Notes: generated by a model from the letters alone, not told the origin. Shown: positions 53,776 to 63,167, counted from the first letter of the stretch. The stretch is 64,000 bases of DNA from CAIODY01 sp046051225 (GCA_046051225.1 JBJOOR010000009.1:1-64000), one strand, 5' to 3'. Numbers and translations: made by a program.

Positions 53776-54399
53776 ATGCAACTTCAAACTAAAAAAATTA
53801 TCGCTCGTGAATTTTTGCTTTTGATTTTATCAATGGCAATTGCATTGGTTGTTTTTGGAGGAACTTATTTGTACAATTTTATTCAAGAAAAAAGAGTTCA
53901 GAAAATTGAAGTTCAAATAAGTGCAAAGAAATTGCTGGTTGATAGTTTGGGGTCGGGAATAATTTTGGAAAAAAGAAATCAAAGGAATTGGTTTTATAAT
54001 GCAAACAGAAAATATTATGGCGATTTAACCATTGATTCTTTTTGGAATTTAATGCAACTTAGACGTGATAGTTTTGTTATTCGTTATCATAAAATTTATA
54101 CGCCAGAATTAAAATCTTTTTTGACCTCTTTAGGATTTGAAACACCTGAAAAATTAAGAGATTTTGTAGTTAGTAATTTGTTTAATGAAAAGGATTTTGC
54201 AATTATCAGAAAACAACAAATTATCGAAAAGGAAATAAAAAAATTAGAGAAAGAAAAGATTGAAATCACTGAAATTTCCCAACAAGAAGCAAAACAAATT
54301 TCAAATTGGACTTTTGTGATTTCAATTATTGTTTTGTTTTTGCTTCGTTATCTTTTTTATGGAATAAGATGGAGTTTAAAAACATTGAAGCAAGAATAA
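53776..54399 (+). CDS. hypothetical two-helix membrane protein
   Basis: This 207-residue protein of unknown function has an N-terminal transmembrane helix (FLLLILSMAIALVVFGGTYLYNFI), a soluble charged middle with predicted coils (KEIKKLEKEKIEITEISQQE) and a C-terminal transmembrane helix (WTFVISIIVLFLLRYLFYGI). It lies 5 bp after another small membrane protein with similar size and charge pattern. No enzyme motif is seen. The pair has no evident link to thiC or to the ATPase downstream. Confidence 0.6.
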   Translation: MQLQTKKIIAREFLLLILSMAIALVVFGGTYLYNFIQEKRVQKIEVQISAKKLLVDSLGSGIILEKRNQRNWFYNANRKYYGDLTIDSFWNLMQLRRDSFVIRYHKIYTPELKSFLTSLGFETPEKLRDFVVSNLFNEKDFAIIRKQQIIEKEIKKLEKEKIEITEISQQEAKQISNWTFVISIIVLFLLRYLFYGIRWSLKTLKQE

Positions 54400-54460
54400 T
54401 AGTTATAGAGAATCTGTGCTCTGGCATTGCTTGGTTCAAAAAAAATGAAACAATTTTAAA

Positions 54461-54502
54461 AACTAACAACCTTGTTAGTTACAACTTTGTTAGTTATCTT
54501 TG
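54461..54502 (+). promoter_or_regulatory. promoter and palindromic operator of the AAA ATPase gene
   Basis: A TTG at 54472-54474 and TATCTTTG at 54495-54502, 20 bp apart, form a consensus promoter. AACTAACAA (54461-54469) and TTGTTAGTT (54472-54480) are a 9-bp palindrome overlapping the TTG, and TTTGTTAGTT (54486-54495) adds a third half-site reaching the -7 element. This looks like a repressor site built over the promoter. Confidence 0.65.
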
Positions 54503-54518
54503 TTGAAAATTAAAATAA

Positions 54519-55658
54519 ATGAAAGCCCCATTTAATTTCGGCAAAGTAATAGAAGGCGCTTACTTCACCAATCGCACCAAAGAAATGAAGCGATTGGAAC
54601 AAAACTTCATCAATCAAACCAACACTGTTTTAATATCGCCACGTCGGTGGGGAAAATCATCTTTGGTAAAAAATACTGCCGATAAATTAATCCGCAAAAA
54701 CAAAAAATACAAAGTGGTTTACATTGATTTATTCAATGTGCTGAATGAAGATGAATTTTATAAAGAGTTTGCTTATCAGGTCATCAAAGCCACTTCCAAC
54801 AAAATGGAAGAATGGCTGCATACAGCTCGACAATATTTAAGTAGGCTAAAACCATCTGTTTCATTCGGCGATGTGCCAGGCGCTGAAGTAGAATTGCAAT
54901 TGCATTTGCCCGAAATCAAAAAAAACTACAAAGATATTTTGGATTTGCCCGAGGCTATTGCCAAAGAAAAAGGCATCACCATTTTAGTGTGTATTGACGA
55001 GTTTCAAAACATCGAACGCTTTACAAAAGAACATGTGGCTTTGCAAAAAAAATTAAGAGCACAATGGCAATTGCAACAGCATGTAGTTTATTGTTTGTAT
55101 GGCAGCAAACGCCACATGATGATGCATTTGTTTGAATCGGCTTCGATGCCGTTTTTCAAATTTGGCGATGTGTTTTATTTAGAAAAAATAAAGAAAGAAC
55201 ACTGGCTGCCTTTTATCGAAAAACAATTTGTAGAAACTAAAAAATCCATAACCTCACAACAAAGCGAAAAGATTGTAGAGTTAATGAATATGCATCCGTA
55301 TTATGTACAACAACTGTGTCAGTTAGTTTGGTTGAATACTGATAAAAAAGTAACAGATGCTATCATTACTGACTCTTTGCAAGATTTAATTGAACGCAAT
55401 AATTCTTTATTTCAACGCGATTTTGAATTGCTAAGTGAAACGCAAATAAATTTTTTAAAGGCACTTACTAGCGGCGAAACAAGTTTTTCATCGCAAAAAG
55501 TTTTACATCAATATGGCATTGGCACATCAGCCAATATTCCACGTGTGATAAGCGCTTTGGAGGATAAAGAGATTATTAATAAAACAGGGAAAAGTATCGA
55601 ATTTGCTGACCCAGCTTTTGAAATTTACTTCAAACAAATTTATCATCTTCATTCCTAA
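54519..55658 (+). CDS. AAA ATPase, archaeal ATPase-like (ATPase_2) family
   Basis: This 379-residue P-loop ATPase opens APFNFGKVIEGAYFTNRTKEM. Walker A is PRRWGKSS (about residues 46-53), Walker B LVCIDEFQ at about 160, and a sensor-like VVYCLYGSKRHMM follows. The C-terminal part is winged-helix-like (YVQQLCQLVWLN, LSETQINFLKALTSGE). Such proteins are common single genes in Bacteroidota and archaea without a proven role; many occur beside toxin or mobile genes. AACTAACAA palindromes lie on both sides, and its own promoter makes it a separate unit. Confidence 0.8.
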   Translation: MKAPFNFGKVIEGAYFTNRTKEMKRLEQNFINQTNTVLISPRRWGKSSLVKNTADKLIRKNKKYKVVYIDLFNVLNEDEFYKEFAYQVIKATSNKMEEWLHTARQYLSRLKPSVSFGDVPGAEVELQLHLPEIKKNYKDILDLPEAIAKEKGITILVCIDEFQNIERFTKEHVALQKKLRAQWQLQQHVVYCLYGSKRHMMMHLFESASMPFFKFGDVFYLEKIKKEHWLPFIEKQFVETKKSITSQQSEKIVELMNMHPYYVQQLCQLVWLNTDKKVTDAIITDSLQDLIERNNSLFQRDFELLSETQINFLKALTSGETSFSSQKVLHQYGIGTSANIPRVISALEDKEIINKTGKSIEFADPAFEIYFKQIYHLHS

Positions 55659-55697
55659 AACTAACAATGTTGTAACTAACAATGTTGTTAGTTTTTG
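55659..55697 (+). repeat. AACTAACAA palindrome downstream of the ATPase gene
   Basis: AACTAACAATGTTGTTAGTT (55674-55693) is a palindrome with the same arms as the upstream operator, preceded by a third half-site AACTAACAATGTTG at 55659-55672. T-rich sequence follows, so it could act as a terminator, but its match to the promoter site is the striking point. Confidence 0.6.
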
Positions 55698-55836
55698 AAA
55701 TTAGCTACTCTGTAATTTAGTTACACAAAAGCTTTATTCTTAATTTAATGCCTTGCTAAATTGATAATTTTTTATTACACATCTATATTTGCTGTTTACA
55801 ACTTAAAGTTGATGCATTTATATTCTTCTTATTTTC

Positions 55837-58119
55837 ATGCAAACAAAAAATATAAGTTGTAGCATGAAGTTATTAAGAACAATATTTTATTCTTTTCCAT
55901 TTCAATTGATGTTGTTGCATTTTAAAAAGCATCAAATATTAATGCTGTTTTGGTTAATTCTGTTTGGAATGATTACTTCATCATTTGGTAGAAGATTTGG
56001 CTTGCCCTATTTAATGCTCGACCCCGAATACTTGGGCAGCGTAAGTGTATTTAGTTTTTTTATTTTAGGATTTGCGGCTGGTGGTTTTATTATGATTTGG
56101 CAAATTACTACTTATGTATTGCATGCCTGGCGATTTCCGTTTTTAGCTTCTATTCGTGAGCCTTTTATAAAATTTTGTTTAAATAATTCGGTATTGCCTA
56201 GTGTATTTATTGCGTTGTATTTTGTTAAAATATATACCTTTCAGCAAGATACAGAAATAGGTTTGCATTTCGCCAAGTTTGCTTTTATTGGTTCGTTTGC
56301 TGGTGGCGCTATTTTGATTTCGTTAATCACCTTTACTTATTTTTTTAGTACCAATCGCAATGCATTATCTATATTTAAAAACCCCAAATCGATATTTGGT
56401 AGAAATGTTAAAATAAAATCTACTTCTATCAACCCGTTATTTTTTAAAGACCATGATAGTGATAAGGACCAAAAAAACATTAAAGTAGATTATTATTTTA
56501 ATACACCTTTTAAAATTAGACATACTCGTTCAGTTGATCATTATCGTCCCGAATTAATATCGGCGGTGTATAAGCAGCATTATTTTAATATGTTATTTAT
56601 CGAAATTGGTACTATTGGTATTATGCTAGCTTTTAGTTTGTTGATGGATTATCCTTTCTTTCGTATTCCAGCTGGCTCTAGTGTGTTTCTTTGTTTTTCG
56701 GTTATTAGTATTTTAATTGGTGCTTTTAGTTATTGGCTTAGGGGCTGGCGAACTACTATGTTTATTTTCTTTTTTGTAATGCTTAATATTTTTTCGAAAT
56801 TTGATATTACTGATACGAAGAATAAATTTTATGGCGTAAACTATAGCGATAAACCTTTACCCTATACGGCAGAAACATTAAGCGAAATGGCAGATTCGAA
56901 TCATATTAATGAAGCTAGAAATCATACCATTGCTATTTTAAATAATTGGAAATCGAAATTTAAGAATGATAGTGTAAACCAAAAGCCTTACATGATTTTA
57001 TTAAATGTAAGTGGGGGTGGATTGCGCAGTAGTTATTGGACTTTTAATGTATTGCAATACCTTGATAGCCTTACCAATGGCAGAATGATGAAACAAACTC
57101 AATTAATTACGGGCGGTAGTGGGGGCATGCTGGGCGCTTCGTTTTTTAGAGAATTATTTTATCAAAAACAATTGCATCCTAAACAAATAAATTTGAATGC
57201 TGCCCAATGGCGCAATGCTATTGGTAGCGATTTACTTAATCCTGTAACTACATCTATTGCTGTAAACGATTTGTTTTTGCCATGGCAAAGTTTTACTTAT
57301 GCTAATAAAAGTTATAAAAAAGATAGGGGCTATGTATTCGAAAAGCAATGGAATGAAAACACTTTGCAAATGATGGATAAAAAAATAATGGATTATTATC
57401 AGCCCGAATATAGCAGCACAATACCCATGATGATTTTAAATGGTACTATTATTAACGATGGCAGATTGCTAATGATGTCGCCACAGCCATTAAACTATAT
57501 GGTTAGACCTAATTATAATGAGCATCGAATATCCGATCCTAAAATTGATGCTATTGATTTTCGGTATTTTTTTAAAACAAAGCAAGCCGATAGTTTACGA
57601 TTTTCAAGCGCTTTAAGGGTTAATTGCACGTTTCCGTATGTATTGCCTAGCATTAGTTTGCCTACCAAGCCCAAGTTAGATGTAATGGATGCTGGCATTA
57701 GAGATAATTATGGCTTTCAAACCAGTATTAGATTTATTAATGGATTTAAAGAATGGATTAAAGAAAACACGGCTGGATTAATCTTTATTCAAATTACCGA
57801 TTTTAACCGCAGCAATTTAAACTTAGAAGATAATGAAGAAACGGCTTTAGAACAAATGACTAATCCTATTGGCAATGTGTTTTCAAACCTGCCCGAGTTT
57901 CAATATTTTAATCAAAACGATTTATTGTATTTAATGAGCAATTCGTTTCCTAAAAATATGTATGTATTAAGGTTTGAATATACACCAGCCAATGCTACCG
58001 AACGTGCCTCGTTAAGCTTTCATCTTACAGCTAAAGAAAAACAAAGCCTTCGTCAAGCTCTATACAGCAAGCAAAACCAACGAGTGTTTACTACCTTTAA
58101 TCGCTTAGTAAAACAATAA
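55837..58119 (+). CDS. patatin-like phospholipase with membrane domain
   Basis: This is a 760-residue protein. The N-terminal half has about six transmembrane helices (WLILFGMITSSFG, VSVFSFFILGFAAGGFIMIW, FAFIGSFAGGAILISLITFT and others). The C-terminal half is a patatin-type lipase: oxyanion SGGGLRSSYW (about 391), nucleophile elbow ITGGSGGMLGA (about 425) with GxSxG, and DAGIRDNYG (about 617) replacing the usual DGG/A Asp. A Ser-Asp dyad would act on membrane phospholipids. The ATG at 55864 is an alternative start. Membrane-embedded patatins of this size are known in Bacteroidota without defined substrate. Confidence 0.78.
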   Translation: MQTKNISCSMKLLRTIFYSFPFQLMLLHFKKHQILMLFWLILFGMITSSFGRRFGLPYLMLDPEYLGSVSVFSFFILGFAAGGFIMIWQITTYVLHAWRFPFLASIREPFIKFCLNNSVLPSVFIALYFVKIYTFQQDTEIGLHFAKFAFIGSFAGGAILISLITFTYFFSTNRNALSIFKNPKSIFGRNVKIKSTSINPLFFKDHDSDKDQKNIKVDYYFNTPFKIRHTRSVDHYRPELISAVYKQHYFNMLFIEIGTIGIMLAFSLLMDYPFFRIPAGSSVFLCFSVISILIGAFSYWLRGWRTTMFIFFFVMLNIFSKFDITDTKNKFYGVNYSDKPLPYTAETLSEMADSNHINEARNHTIAILNNWKSKFKNDSVNQKPYMILLNVSGGGLRSSYWTFNVLQYLDSLTNGRMMKQTQLITGGSGGMLGASFFRELFYQKQLHPKQINLNAAQWRNAIGSDLLNPVTTSIAVNDLFLPWQSFTYANKSYKKDRGYVFEKQWNENTLQMMDKKIMDYYQPEYSSTIPMMILNGTIINDGRLLMMSPQPLNYMVRPNYNEHRISDPKIDAIDFRYFFKTKQADSLRFSSALRVNCTFPYVLPSISLPTKPKLDVMDAGIRDNYGFQTSIRFINGFKEWIKENTAGLIFIQITDFNRSNLNLEDNEETALEQMTNPIGNVFSNLPEFQYFNQNDLLYLMSNSFPKNMYVLRFEYTPANATERASLSFHLTAKEKQSLRQALYSKQNQRVFTTFNRLVKQ

Positions 58120-58476
58120 TATTTCACATCTATTGCAATATGAATTATGCTTGGCTAAAAGTTTCGTTTTTACCATTTTTATAATAAAAAACACACTGCT
58201 ACAGCTGTGGCGAAGCATTTTATTTTAAAAAACACATAAAAACACTTGTATGGGAGCATTTTAGAAATAGGAATGTACTAAATATAGAAAAAATGTCAGC
58301 ACAATTTGTCAAATCTAAAAGATTCAATAAATTTTAAAACATTAGGCTAATCATTTAATCCTTATCAAAAATATACTATAGCTTAATATCACAATAAAAA
58401 AATAGAAAAGTATATGTATGGTATAGCAAAATCAACAGATATTTATGCAACTGAATAATAATCATCATCCAATACC
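58120..58476. other. 357-bp gap without a gene
   Basis: I see no ORF, tRNA or hairpin with a T run here. The sequence is AT-rich, with a short palindrome ACAGCTGT near 58201. It probably holds the promoter of the thioesterase gene, but I find no clean TTG/TAnnTTTG pair. Confidence 0.4.
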
Positions 58477-58884
58477 ATGTTTACCACCACCACACAAATA
58501 CGAGTAAGATATGCCGAAACCGACCAAATGCGCTACGTATATTATGGCAACTATCCGCAATATTATGAAGTAGGCAGAGCCGAAGCCATAAGAGAAATAG
58601 GATTTACGTACAAGCAATTGGAAGATATAGGCATAATGATGCCCGTAGTAGAAATGAATATTAGATATTTTCGCCCAGCATTATACGATGATTTATTAAC
58701 CATTAAAACCACACTAACGGAGCTAAACAAATCTAAAGTAAGATTTCATTCCGAAATATTTAATGATAAAAACGAATTGCTAAACCAAGGCATAGTAACG
58801 CTTGTATTCGTATCATCCATGGATATGAAACGAGTAGATATGCCCTCCATATTATTCGAAAAACTAACACCCAATTTTATATAA
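58477..58884 (+). CDS. acyl-CoA thioesterase (4HBT, YbgC-like)
   Basis: This 135-residue hot-dog-fold thioesterase has the family start VRYAETDQMRYVYYGNYPQYYEVGRAEAIRE, which carries the catalytic-region Asp and the YYGNY turn. The rest is IRYFRPALYDDLLTIKTTLTEL with the closing strand ELLNQGIVTLVFVS. It cleaves acyl-CoA or acyl carrier thioesters in the cytosol. The gene is 66 bp before the phosphosulfolactate synthase gene and may share its transcript. Confidence 0.9.
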   Translation: MFTTTTQIRVRYAETDQMRYVYYGNYPQYYEVGRAEAIREIGFTYKQLEDIGIMMPVVEMNIRYFRPALYDDLLTIKTTLTELNKSKVRFHSEIFNDKNELLNQGIVTLVFVSSMDMKRVDMPSILFEKLTPNFI

Positions 58885-58950
58885 GGTTACACACATTTTG
58901 GTATGAATATTTTTATAAAATTTATCACTATATAATCTTAATTTTACACC

Positions 58951-59745
58951 ATGAGTAAAACAAATTTAAAAACACAGAACTTTGAATTAAAAGGATTACC
59001 AAAGCGCACAGTAAAACCACGAAATAGTGGCTTTACCATGGTAATGGATAAAGGATTAAGCACCCCCGAAGTAGAAAATTTTTTAAACATAGCATCGCAT
59101 TATACCGATGTAGTAAAGCTAGGCTTTGGTACTGCTTATGTAACCATGAATTTAGATGAAAAATTAGCCGTATATCGCAGACATCATATACCATTTTATT
59201 TTGGCGGTACATTGTTCGAAGCATTTATAGCCCGAAATCAGTTTAACGATTATATAAAAGTATTAGATAAATACGAAATGGAATTTGTAGAAGTAAGCGA
59301 TGGCTCACTTGAAATACCACATTCTAAAAAAATGAAATACATTGAAATTTTAGCCAAAAAAGGGTTAAAAGTTTTAAGTGAAGTGGGTAGCAAAGATGCT
59401 GAAAAAATATTTCCACCATATCAATGGATCGAGTTGATGCAAACCGAATTAAATGCAGGCGCTTATAAAGTAATAGCCGAAGCCCGAGAAGCAGGCAATA
59501 TGGGCATTTATAGAGGCAATGGCGAAGTACGTGAAGGCTTAGTACAAGAAATATTAACCAAAATAAAAAAAGAAAAAATTATTTGGGAAGCACCTCAAAA
59601 AGCGCAACAAACATGGTTTATAAAATTATGTGGCGCAAATGTAAATTTAGGAAATATTGCCCCCAATGATGTAATACCTGTTGAAACATTACGCATAGGT
59701 TTGCGCAGCGATACTTTCCATCATTTTTTAGATAATGAAAAATAA
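58951..59745 (+). CDS. comA: phosphosulfolactate synthase
   Basis: This 264-residue TIM-barrel enzyme condenses PEP with sulfite to give phosphosulfolactate, first seen in methanogen coenzyme M synthesis. Diagnostic regions are VVKLGFGTAYVT, YFGGTLFEAFIARNQFNDYI, EVSDGSLEIPHSKKMKYIEI and LKVLSEVGSKDAEKIFPPYQ. In Bacteroidota, ComA homologues are thought to supply sulfonate for sulfonolipids (capnine type), but the rest of the pathway is not in the window. The gene sits 66 bp after a thioesterase. Confidence 0.9.
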   Translation: MSKTNLKTQNFELKGLPKRTVKPRNSGFTMVMDKGLSTPEVENFLNIASHYTDVVKLGFGTAYVTMNLDEKLAVYRRHHIPFYFGGTLFEAFIARNQFNDYIKVLDKYEMEFVEVSDGSLEIPHSKKMKYIEILAKKGLKVLSEVGSKDAEKIFPPYQWIELMQTELNAGAYKVIAEAREAGNMGIYRGNGEVREGLVQEILTKIKKEKIIWEAPQKAQQTWFIKLCGANVNLGNIAPNDVIPVETLRIGLRSDTFHHFLDNEK

Positions 59746-59802
59746 TGATGCAACGATTAGTGTTCATTATATCTCTTACTTATTATACAAATAATTTTTA
59801 GC

Positions 59803-61446
59803 ATGAAATTCATAAAGCCATTTTTACTATTAATAGCCATTTTATTTTGCACACAAATACAAGCTCAAAAACATTCATCTGCCTGTTTTACAGATACCAC
59901 AAATAAAAAAATTGTATTTCCAATAGTAAAATGCATACCCTACAACGTAGTATTGGATAATTGCTCTACTGGTAATTTTGATTCAGTATCATGGCGAATA
60001 AATTATTCTGCAACTTTTGATTGTTTAAACCCAACACAAAGTACTTACATAGGTTTTGGTGGCAGCAATGCAAAAAGCTCAATTAATTTTCCTGTAAGCA
60101 TAAATGGCTCTTATTCCGTTACCATTTATTTGTTTAATGCCGCACAAGGACAAGGTCCAATAGATTCATTTACTAATTGTGTAGCCATATTAAGCAATCC
60201 AATAAACACAAGTATAGTATCCAATAATTGTTTAGGAACAACATATCATTTTGGTCAAAAATCAGTAACCGCCACAGGGCATTATATTGATACCCTACAA
60301 AGTGTAGATGCTTGCGATTCAATAGTAAATCTTGATATCACTTTTTTTCAAACACCACCCATGTATTCGTATAGCGTAAATTTATGTAGCGGCACACCAT
60401 ACACATTTAATAATACAGTGTTAACAGCAGCTGGTAATTATTTAGATACCTTAGTTTCATTTGCTGGATGCGATTCGTTAGTACAATTAAAATTAAAGTA
60501 TAATGGTGCTCAAGTTTCAGTGTACTATACATCAACCCTATGTTATGGGCAGTATCAAATTTTTTATGGCGATACTATTAGAGCTACAGGAACATATTTT
60601 GATACCTTAACATCTTCAATAGGTTGCGATTCAATTATTGCATTAAATGTAGTAGTACTTAATCCTATTCCACCAGGCTTTACCTATGATACTATTTGCT
60701 ATGGTAATTCATTTCAGTTTAATGGTAATTTAATAACTGTTGCAGGCACTTATGTAGATACCATTCCTGCATTTGGTAATTCTTGTGATTCAATAGTGAC
60801 ACTTTATTTATTCGTTCGTCCAGCAGCATTATTTTCAGATGTGTATGATACCACTTGTAAAGATGTGCCATTTAATTTTGCTGGTTCTTCATTTACATCG
60901 GCTGGCGATTATGGATTTATACTACAAAATCAATTTGGCTGCGATTCATCCTTAATGCTCCATTTATCAGTAACTGATCTAAGCCCAGTTATTGTGCAAA
61001 TGCACGATACACTATTTGCCACAGGCATTGGTGCTATTCAATGGATTAGATGCGATAGTAATTTGCAAATAGCTGGTGCAAATTCAAATTATTTTATACC
61101 AAAAGTATCGGGTGTATATGCAGCTATTTTTACTGCCAACAATTGTATTGCTACTACCGATTGTGTAGTAGATAGTTTTTCGGTAGGCGGAATTGCTAAC
61201 GTAAGATTAGGAGGTAATAAAATAATAGTGTATCCTAATCCTTGTTCAGATAAGTTATTGGTTAATGGTTATTCGCTAATTGGGAATAGAATTGAGGTAA
61301 AAGATATTTTGGGTAGAACTTGTATATTGATAGCACATCAAAAATCTGAAATCGTAAATATTGAATCATTGCCAAGCGGTATTTATATACTAAAAATTAC
61401 CGATGCTAATAGCAATGTGATGAATGGCAAATTTGTAAAAGAATAA
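59803..61446 (+). CDS. repeat protein with type IX secretion sorting domain
   Basis: This 547-residue secreted or surface protein has signal peptide FIKPFLLLIAILFCTQIQAQ. Residues about 139-392 hold five tandem units of about 51-53 residues of the pattern C.G..Y.F....L..aG.Y.DTL.S..GCDS.V.L.L.V. Two Cys per unit (one at the start, one in CDS) suggest a disulfide in each. The last 70 residues form the T9SS sorting domain (IIVYPNPCSDKLLVNGYSLI, VKDILGRT, LPSGIYILKITDANSNV). It is exported through the Por system and probably attached to the surface. A gene for its partner is not seen. Confidence 0.92.
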   Translation: MKFIKPFLLLIAILFCTQIQAQKHSSACFTDTTNKKIVFPIVKCIPYNVVLDNCSTGNFDSVSWRINYSATFDCLNPTQSTYIGFGGSNAKSSINFPVSINGSYSVTIYLFNAAQGQGPIDSFTNCVAILSNPINTSIVSNNCLGTTYHFGQKSVTATGHYIDTLQSVDACDSIVNLDITFFQTPPMYSYSVNLCSGTPYTFNNTVLTAAGNYLDTLVSFAGCDSLVQLKLKYNGAQVSVYYTSTLCYGQYQIFYGDTIRATGTYFDTLTSSIGCDSIIALNVVVLNPIPPGFTYDTICYGNSFQFNGNLITVAGTYVDTIPAFGNSCDSIVTLYLFVRPAALFSDVYDTTCKDVPFNFAGSSFTSAGDYGFILQNQFGCDSSLMLHLSVTDLSPVIVQMHDTLFATGIGAIQWIRCDSNLQIAGANSNYFIPKVSGVYAAIFTANNCIATTDCVVDSFSVGGIANVRLGGNKIIVYPNPCSDKLLVNGYSLIGNRIEVKDILGRTCILIAHQKSEIVNIESLPSGIYILKITDANSNVMNGKFVKE

Positions 61447-61460
61447 ATTAATTATTTCGT

Positions 61461-62285
61461 TTACTCATTTGTAGATATTTTGGTAGGCTTTTTATCTAAA
61501 AAATCATACATGTGTTTACTTTGTTTGCCAGTAATGTAATCATGGTACTCAATCGGGAAGCCTAGGTGGTACGTTATTTCTTTAACTAGCACACTATCTT
61601 TCGAAAATACTTTTGTAATGCCTTCTTCTTTACCAAATTTATAATTTACAATCTCCATTAATTTGCCACTTTCGTAGTAGTTATACCATGTGCTATCTTC
61701 CAATTCATCTTTATAAAAACCTGTTGATTTTTTTGTACCCGAATTATAAAAGCCTTGGTAATTGCCATTCTCCGAACCATTTTTGAATTCTACTATTTCT
61801 TTTGTTTTGCCATTTTCGTAATAAAATATCCAACTGCCTTCTCGTTTATCATGAATAAATTTTCCTTTTTCTAGTAAGTTGCCATTTTCATAATATTGTA
61901 GTGCTTCGCCTTCTAACAAATTGTTTTTATAATGCTCTATTAATTGATTTTTATTATTGTTGAAATAAAGTATTCTTGTGCCTTCTAACAAATTGTTTTT
62001 ATAAAATGCTTTTTCGATTAAAGTATTATCTGAATTATAATGAAGCATTGAATCGGTCAATAAATTATTACTATAATGTTTTATGAATTCTTTATTTCCA
62101 TTTTCATAAAATGATTGATAAAGCCCGTCTTTAGTAGATGGTTTAGATTGTAAAACTTCAAATTGCTCTTTTAATTTGCTAGAATCATTATGCCAATAAT
62201 TTTTTACTACAAGGGTGTTAACATGCCTGCAGCTTACTAATATAAACAATCCTAAAATAGTAATTAATTTAGCTTTAACCATCAT
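61461..62285 (-). CDS. YwqK-type MORN-like repeat lipoprotein
   Basis: This 274-residue lipoprotein has a signal sequence ending FILVSC. Eight or so repeats of the form YYENGKLL.IV.FKNG.E.G follow; examples are FYENGNKEFIKHYSNNLL, YYENGNLLEKGKFIHDKREG and YYESGKLMEIVNYKFGKEEG. YwqK-like repeats are named for a B. subtilis antitoxin, but in Bacteroidota they are mostly secreted, and no toxin gene is adjacent. The true role is unknown. It lies directly after the enoyl-CoA hydratase gene, with no gap. Confidence 0.82.
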   Translation of the reverse strand: MMVKAKLITILGLFILVSCRHVNTLVVKNYWHNDSSKLKEQFEVLQSKPSTKDGLYQSFYENGNKEFIKHYSNNLLTDSMLHYNSDNTLIEKAFYKNNLLEGTRILYFNNNKNQLIEHYKNNLLEGEALQYYENGNLLEKGKFIHDKREGSWIFYYENGKTKEIVEFKNGSENGNYQGFYNSGTKKSTGFYKDELEDSTWYNYYESGKLMEIVNYKFGKEEGITKVFSKDSVLVKEITYHLGFPIEYHDYITGKQSKHMYDFLDKKPTKISTNE

Positions 62286-63080
62286 TTATGCTCCTTTAAA
62301 TTGGGGTTTTCTTTTTTCATTAAATGCTGTTATGCCTTCAGCATAATCATTGCTATAGCCTGCTATTTTTTGGCAATAGGCTTCATATTCAAGCATGGTT
62401 TCTAAATCGGAATGAAATGATTTATTTAGCATTTTCTTCATCATCCCAATTGCTTTGGTAGGTGCCGTTGAATAATAATCGGTATAAAATTTTACTGTTT
62501 CATCCAGTTGTTCCATGGGTACTACTTTGTTTACCAAGCCCAATTGTAAAGCTTCATTTGCCGATACTTTTGTGCCCATGGTACTCATTTCAAATGCTTT
62601 TGTACTTCCCACTATTCGTGGTAAGAAATACGATGAGCCACTATCTAAAACCAATCCTACATTTACAAATACTTCTATCAAACTGGCATTTTCGGCAGCC
62701 ACAATAATATCAGATGCAATGGCTAAACTGCAACCGGCACCAGCCGCTACACCATTTAATTTACAAATGATTGGTTTAGGCATCATACGCATTAATCGTA
62801 CAATAGGGTTGTATCGCTTGTATAAAGATTCGCTTAAATCTCGTTTGCCCGTCATATCTTTTATAGCTTTTAAATCTTGTCCACTACAAAATGCTTTGCC
62901 ATTGCCTGTAAATACTATCACTCTTACCATAACATCGTTGGTAGCCAATTTTAAGGCGTCTTGTAATTCAAAACTCATCTCGTCATTAAATGCATTAAAT
63001 ACATCGGGGCGATTTAATGTAATGGTGGCAATATTGTTTTCAACTTCATATACGATTGTGTTAAATTCTTTGGTGCTCAT
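62286..63080 (-). CDS. enoyl-CoA hydratase/isomerase, PaaG-like
   Basis: This 264-residue crotonase-fold enzyme has the oxyanion-hole regions ATITLNRPDVFNAFNDEM and FCSGQDLKAIKDM, then ICKLNGVAAGAGCSLAIASD. VNVGLVLDSGSSYFLPRIVG has the Asp seen in PaaG-type isomerases in place of the second hydratase Glu. PaaG isomerizes a ring-epoxide CoA ester in phenylacetate breakdown. No other paa gene is in the window, so the function could be a general 3,2-enoyl-CoA isomerase. It overlaps nothing and precedes the YwqK-type gene by no gap. Confidence 0.9.
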   Translation of the reverse strand: MSTKEFNTIVYEVENNIATITLNRPDVFNAFNDEMSFELQDALKLATNDVMVRVIVFTGNGKAFCSGQDLKAIKDMTGKRDLSESLYKRYNPIVRLMRMMPKPIICKLNGVAAGAGCSLAIASDIIVAAENASLIEVFVNVGLVLDSGSSYFLPRIVGSTKAFEMSTMGTKVSANEALQLGLVNKVVPMEQLDETVKFYTDYYSTAPTKAIGMMKKMLNKSFHSDLETMLEYEAYCQKIAGYSNDYAEGITAFNEKRKPQFKGA

Positions 63081-63108
63081 TTTTTTGGGGATTAATGAAA
63101 TGATAAAA

Positions 63109-63145
63109 AAAAATCCTAAATGCTTAGTATCGCTTTAGGATTTTT
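63109..63145 (-). terminator. terminator behind the Cys-rich protein gene
   Basis: AAAAATCCTAAA (63109-63120) pairs with TTTAGGATTTTT (63134-63145), a 12-bp stem with a 13-base loop. Read on the minus strand, it ends in a T run. It lies 22 bp past the stop of the Cys-rich gene and 28 bp before the hydratase start. Confidence 0.7.
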
Positions 63146-63167
63146 CAATTGGTTTATTAATTGTAAT

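Noticed and set aside
61461..62285. toxin-antitoxin module based on the YwqK name
   Set aside because: The protein is a secreted lipoprotein with MORN-like repeats, and no toxin gene is adjacent. The label comes from a B. subtilis homologue.
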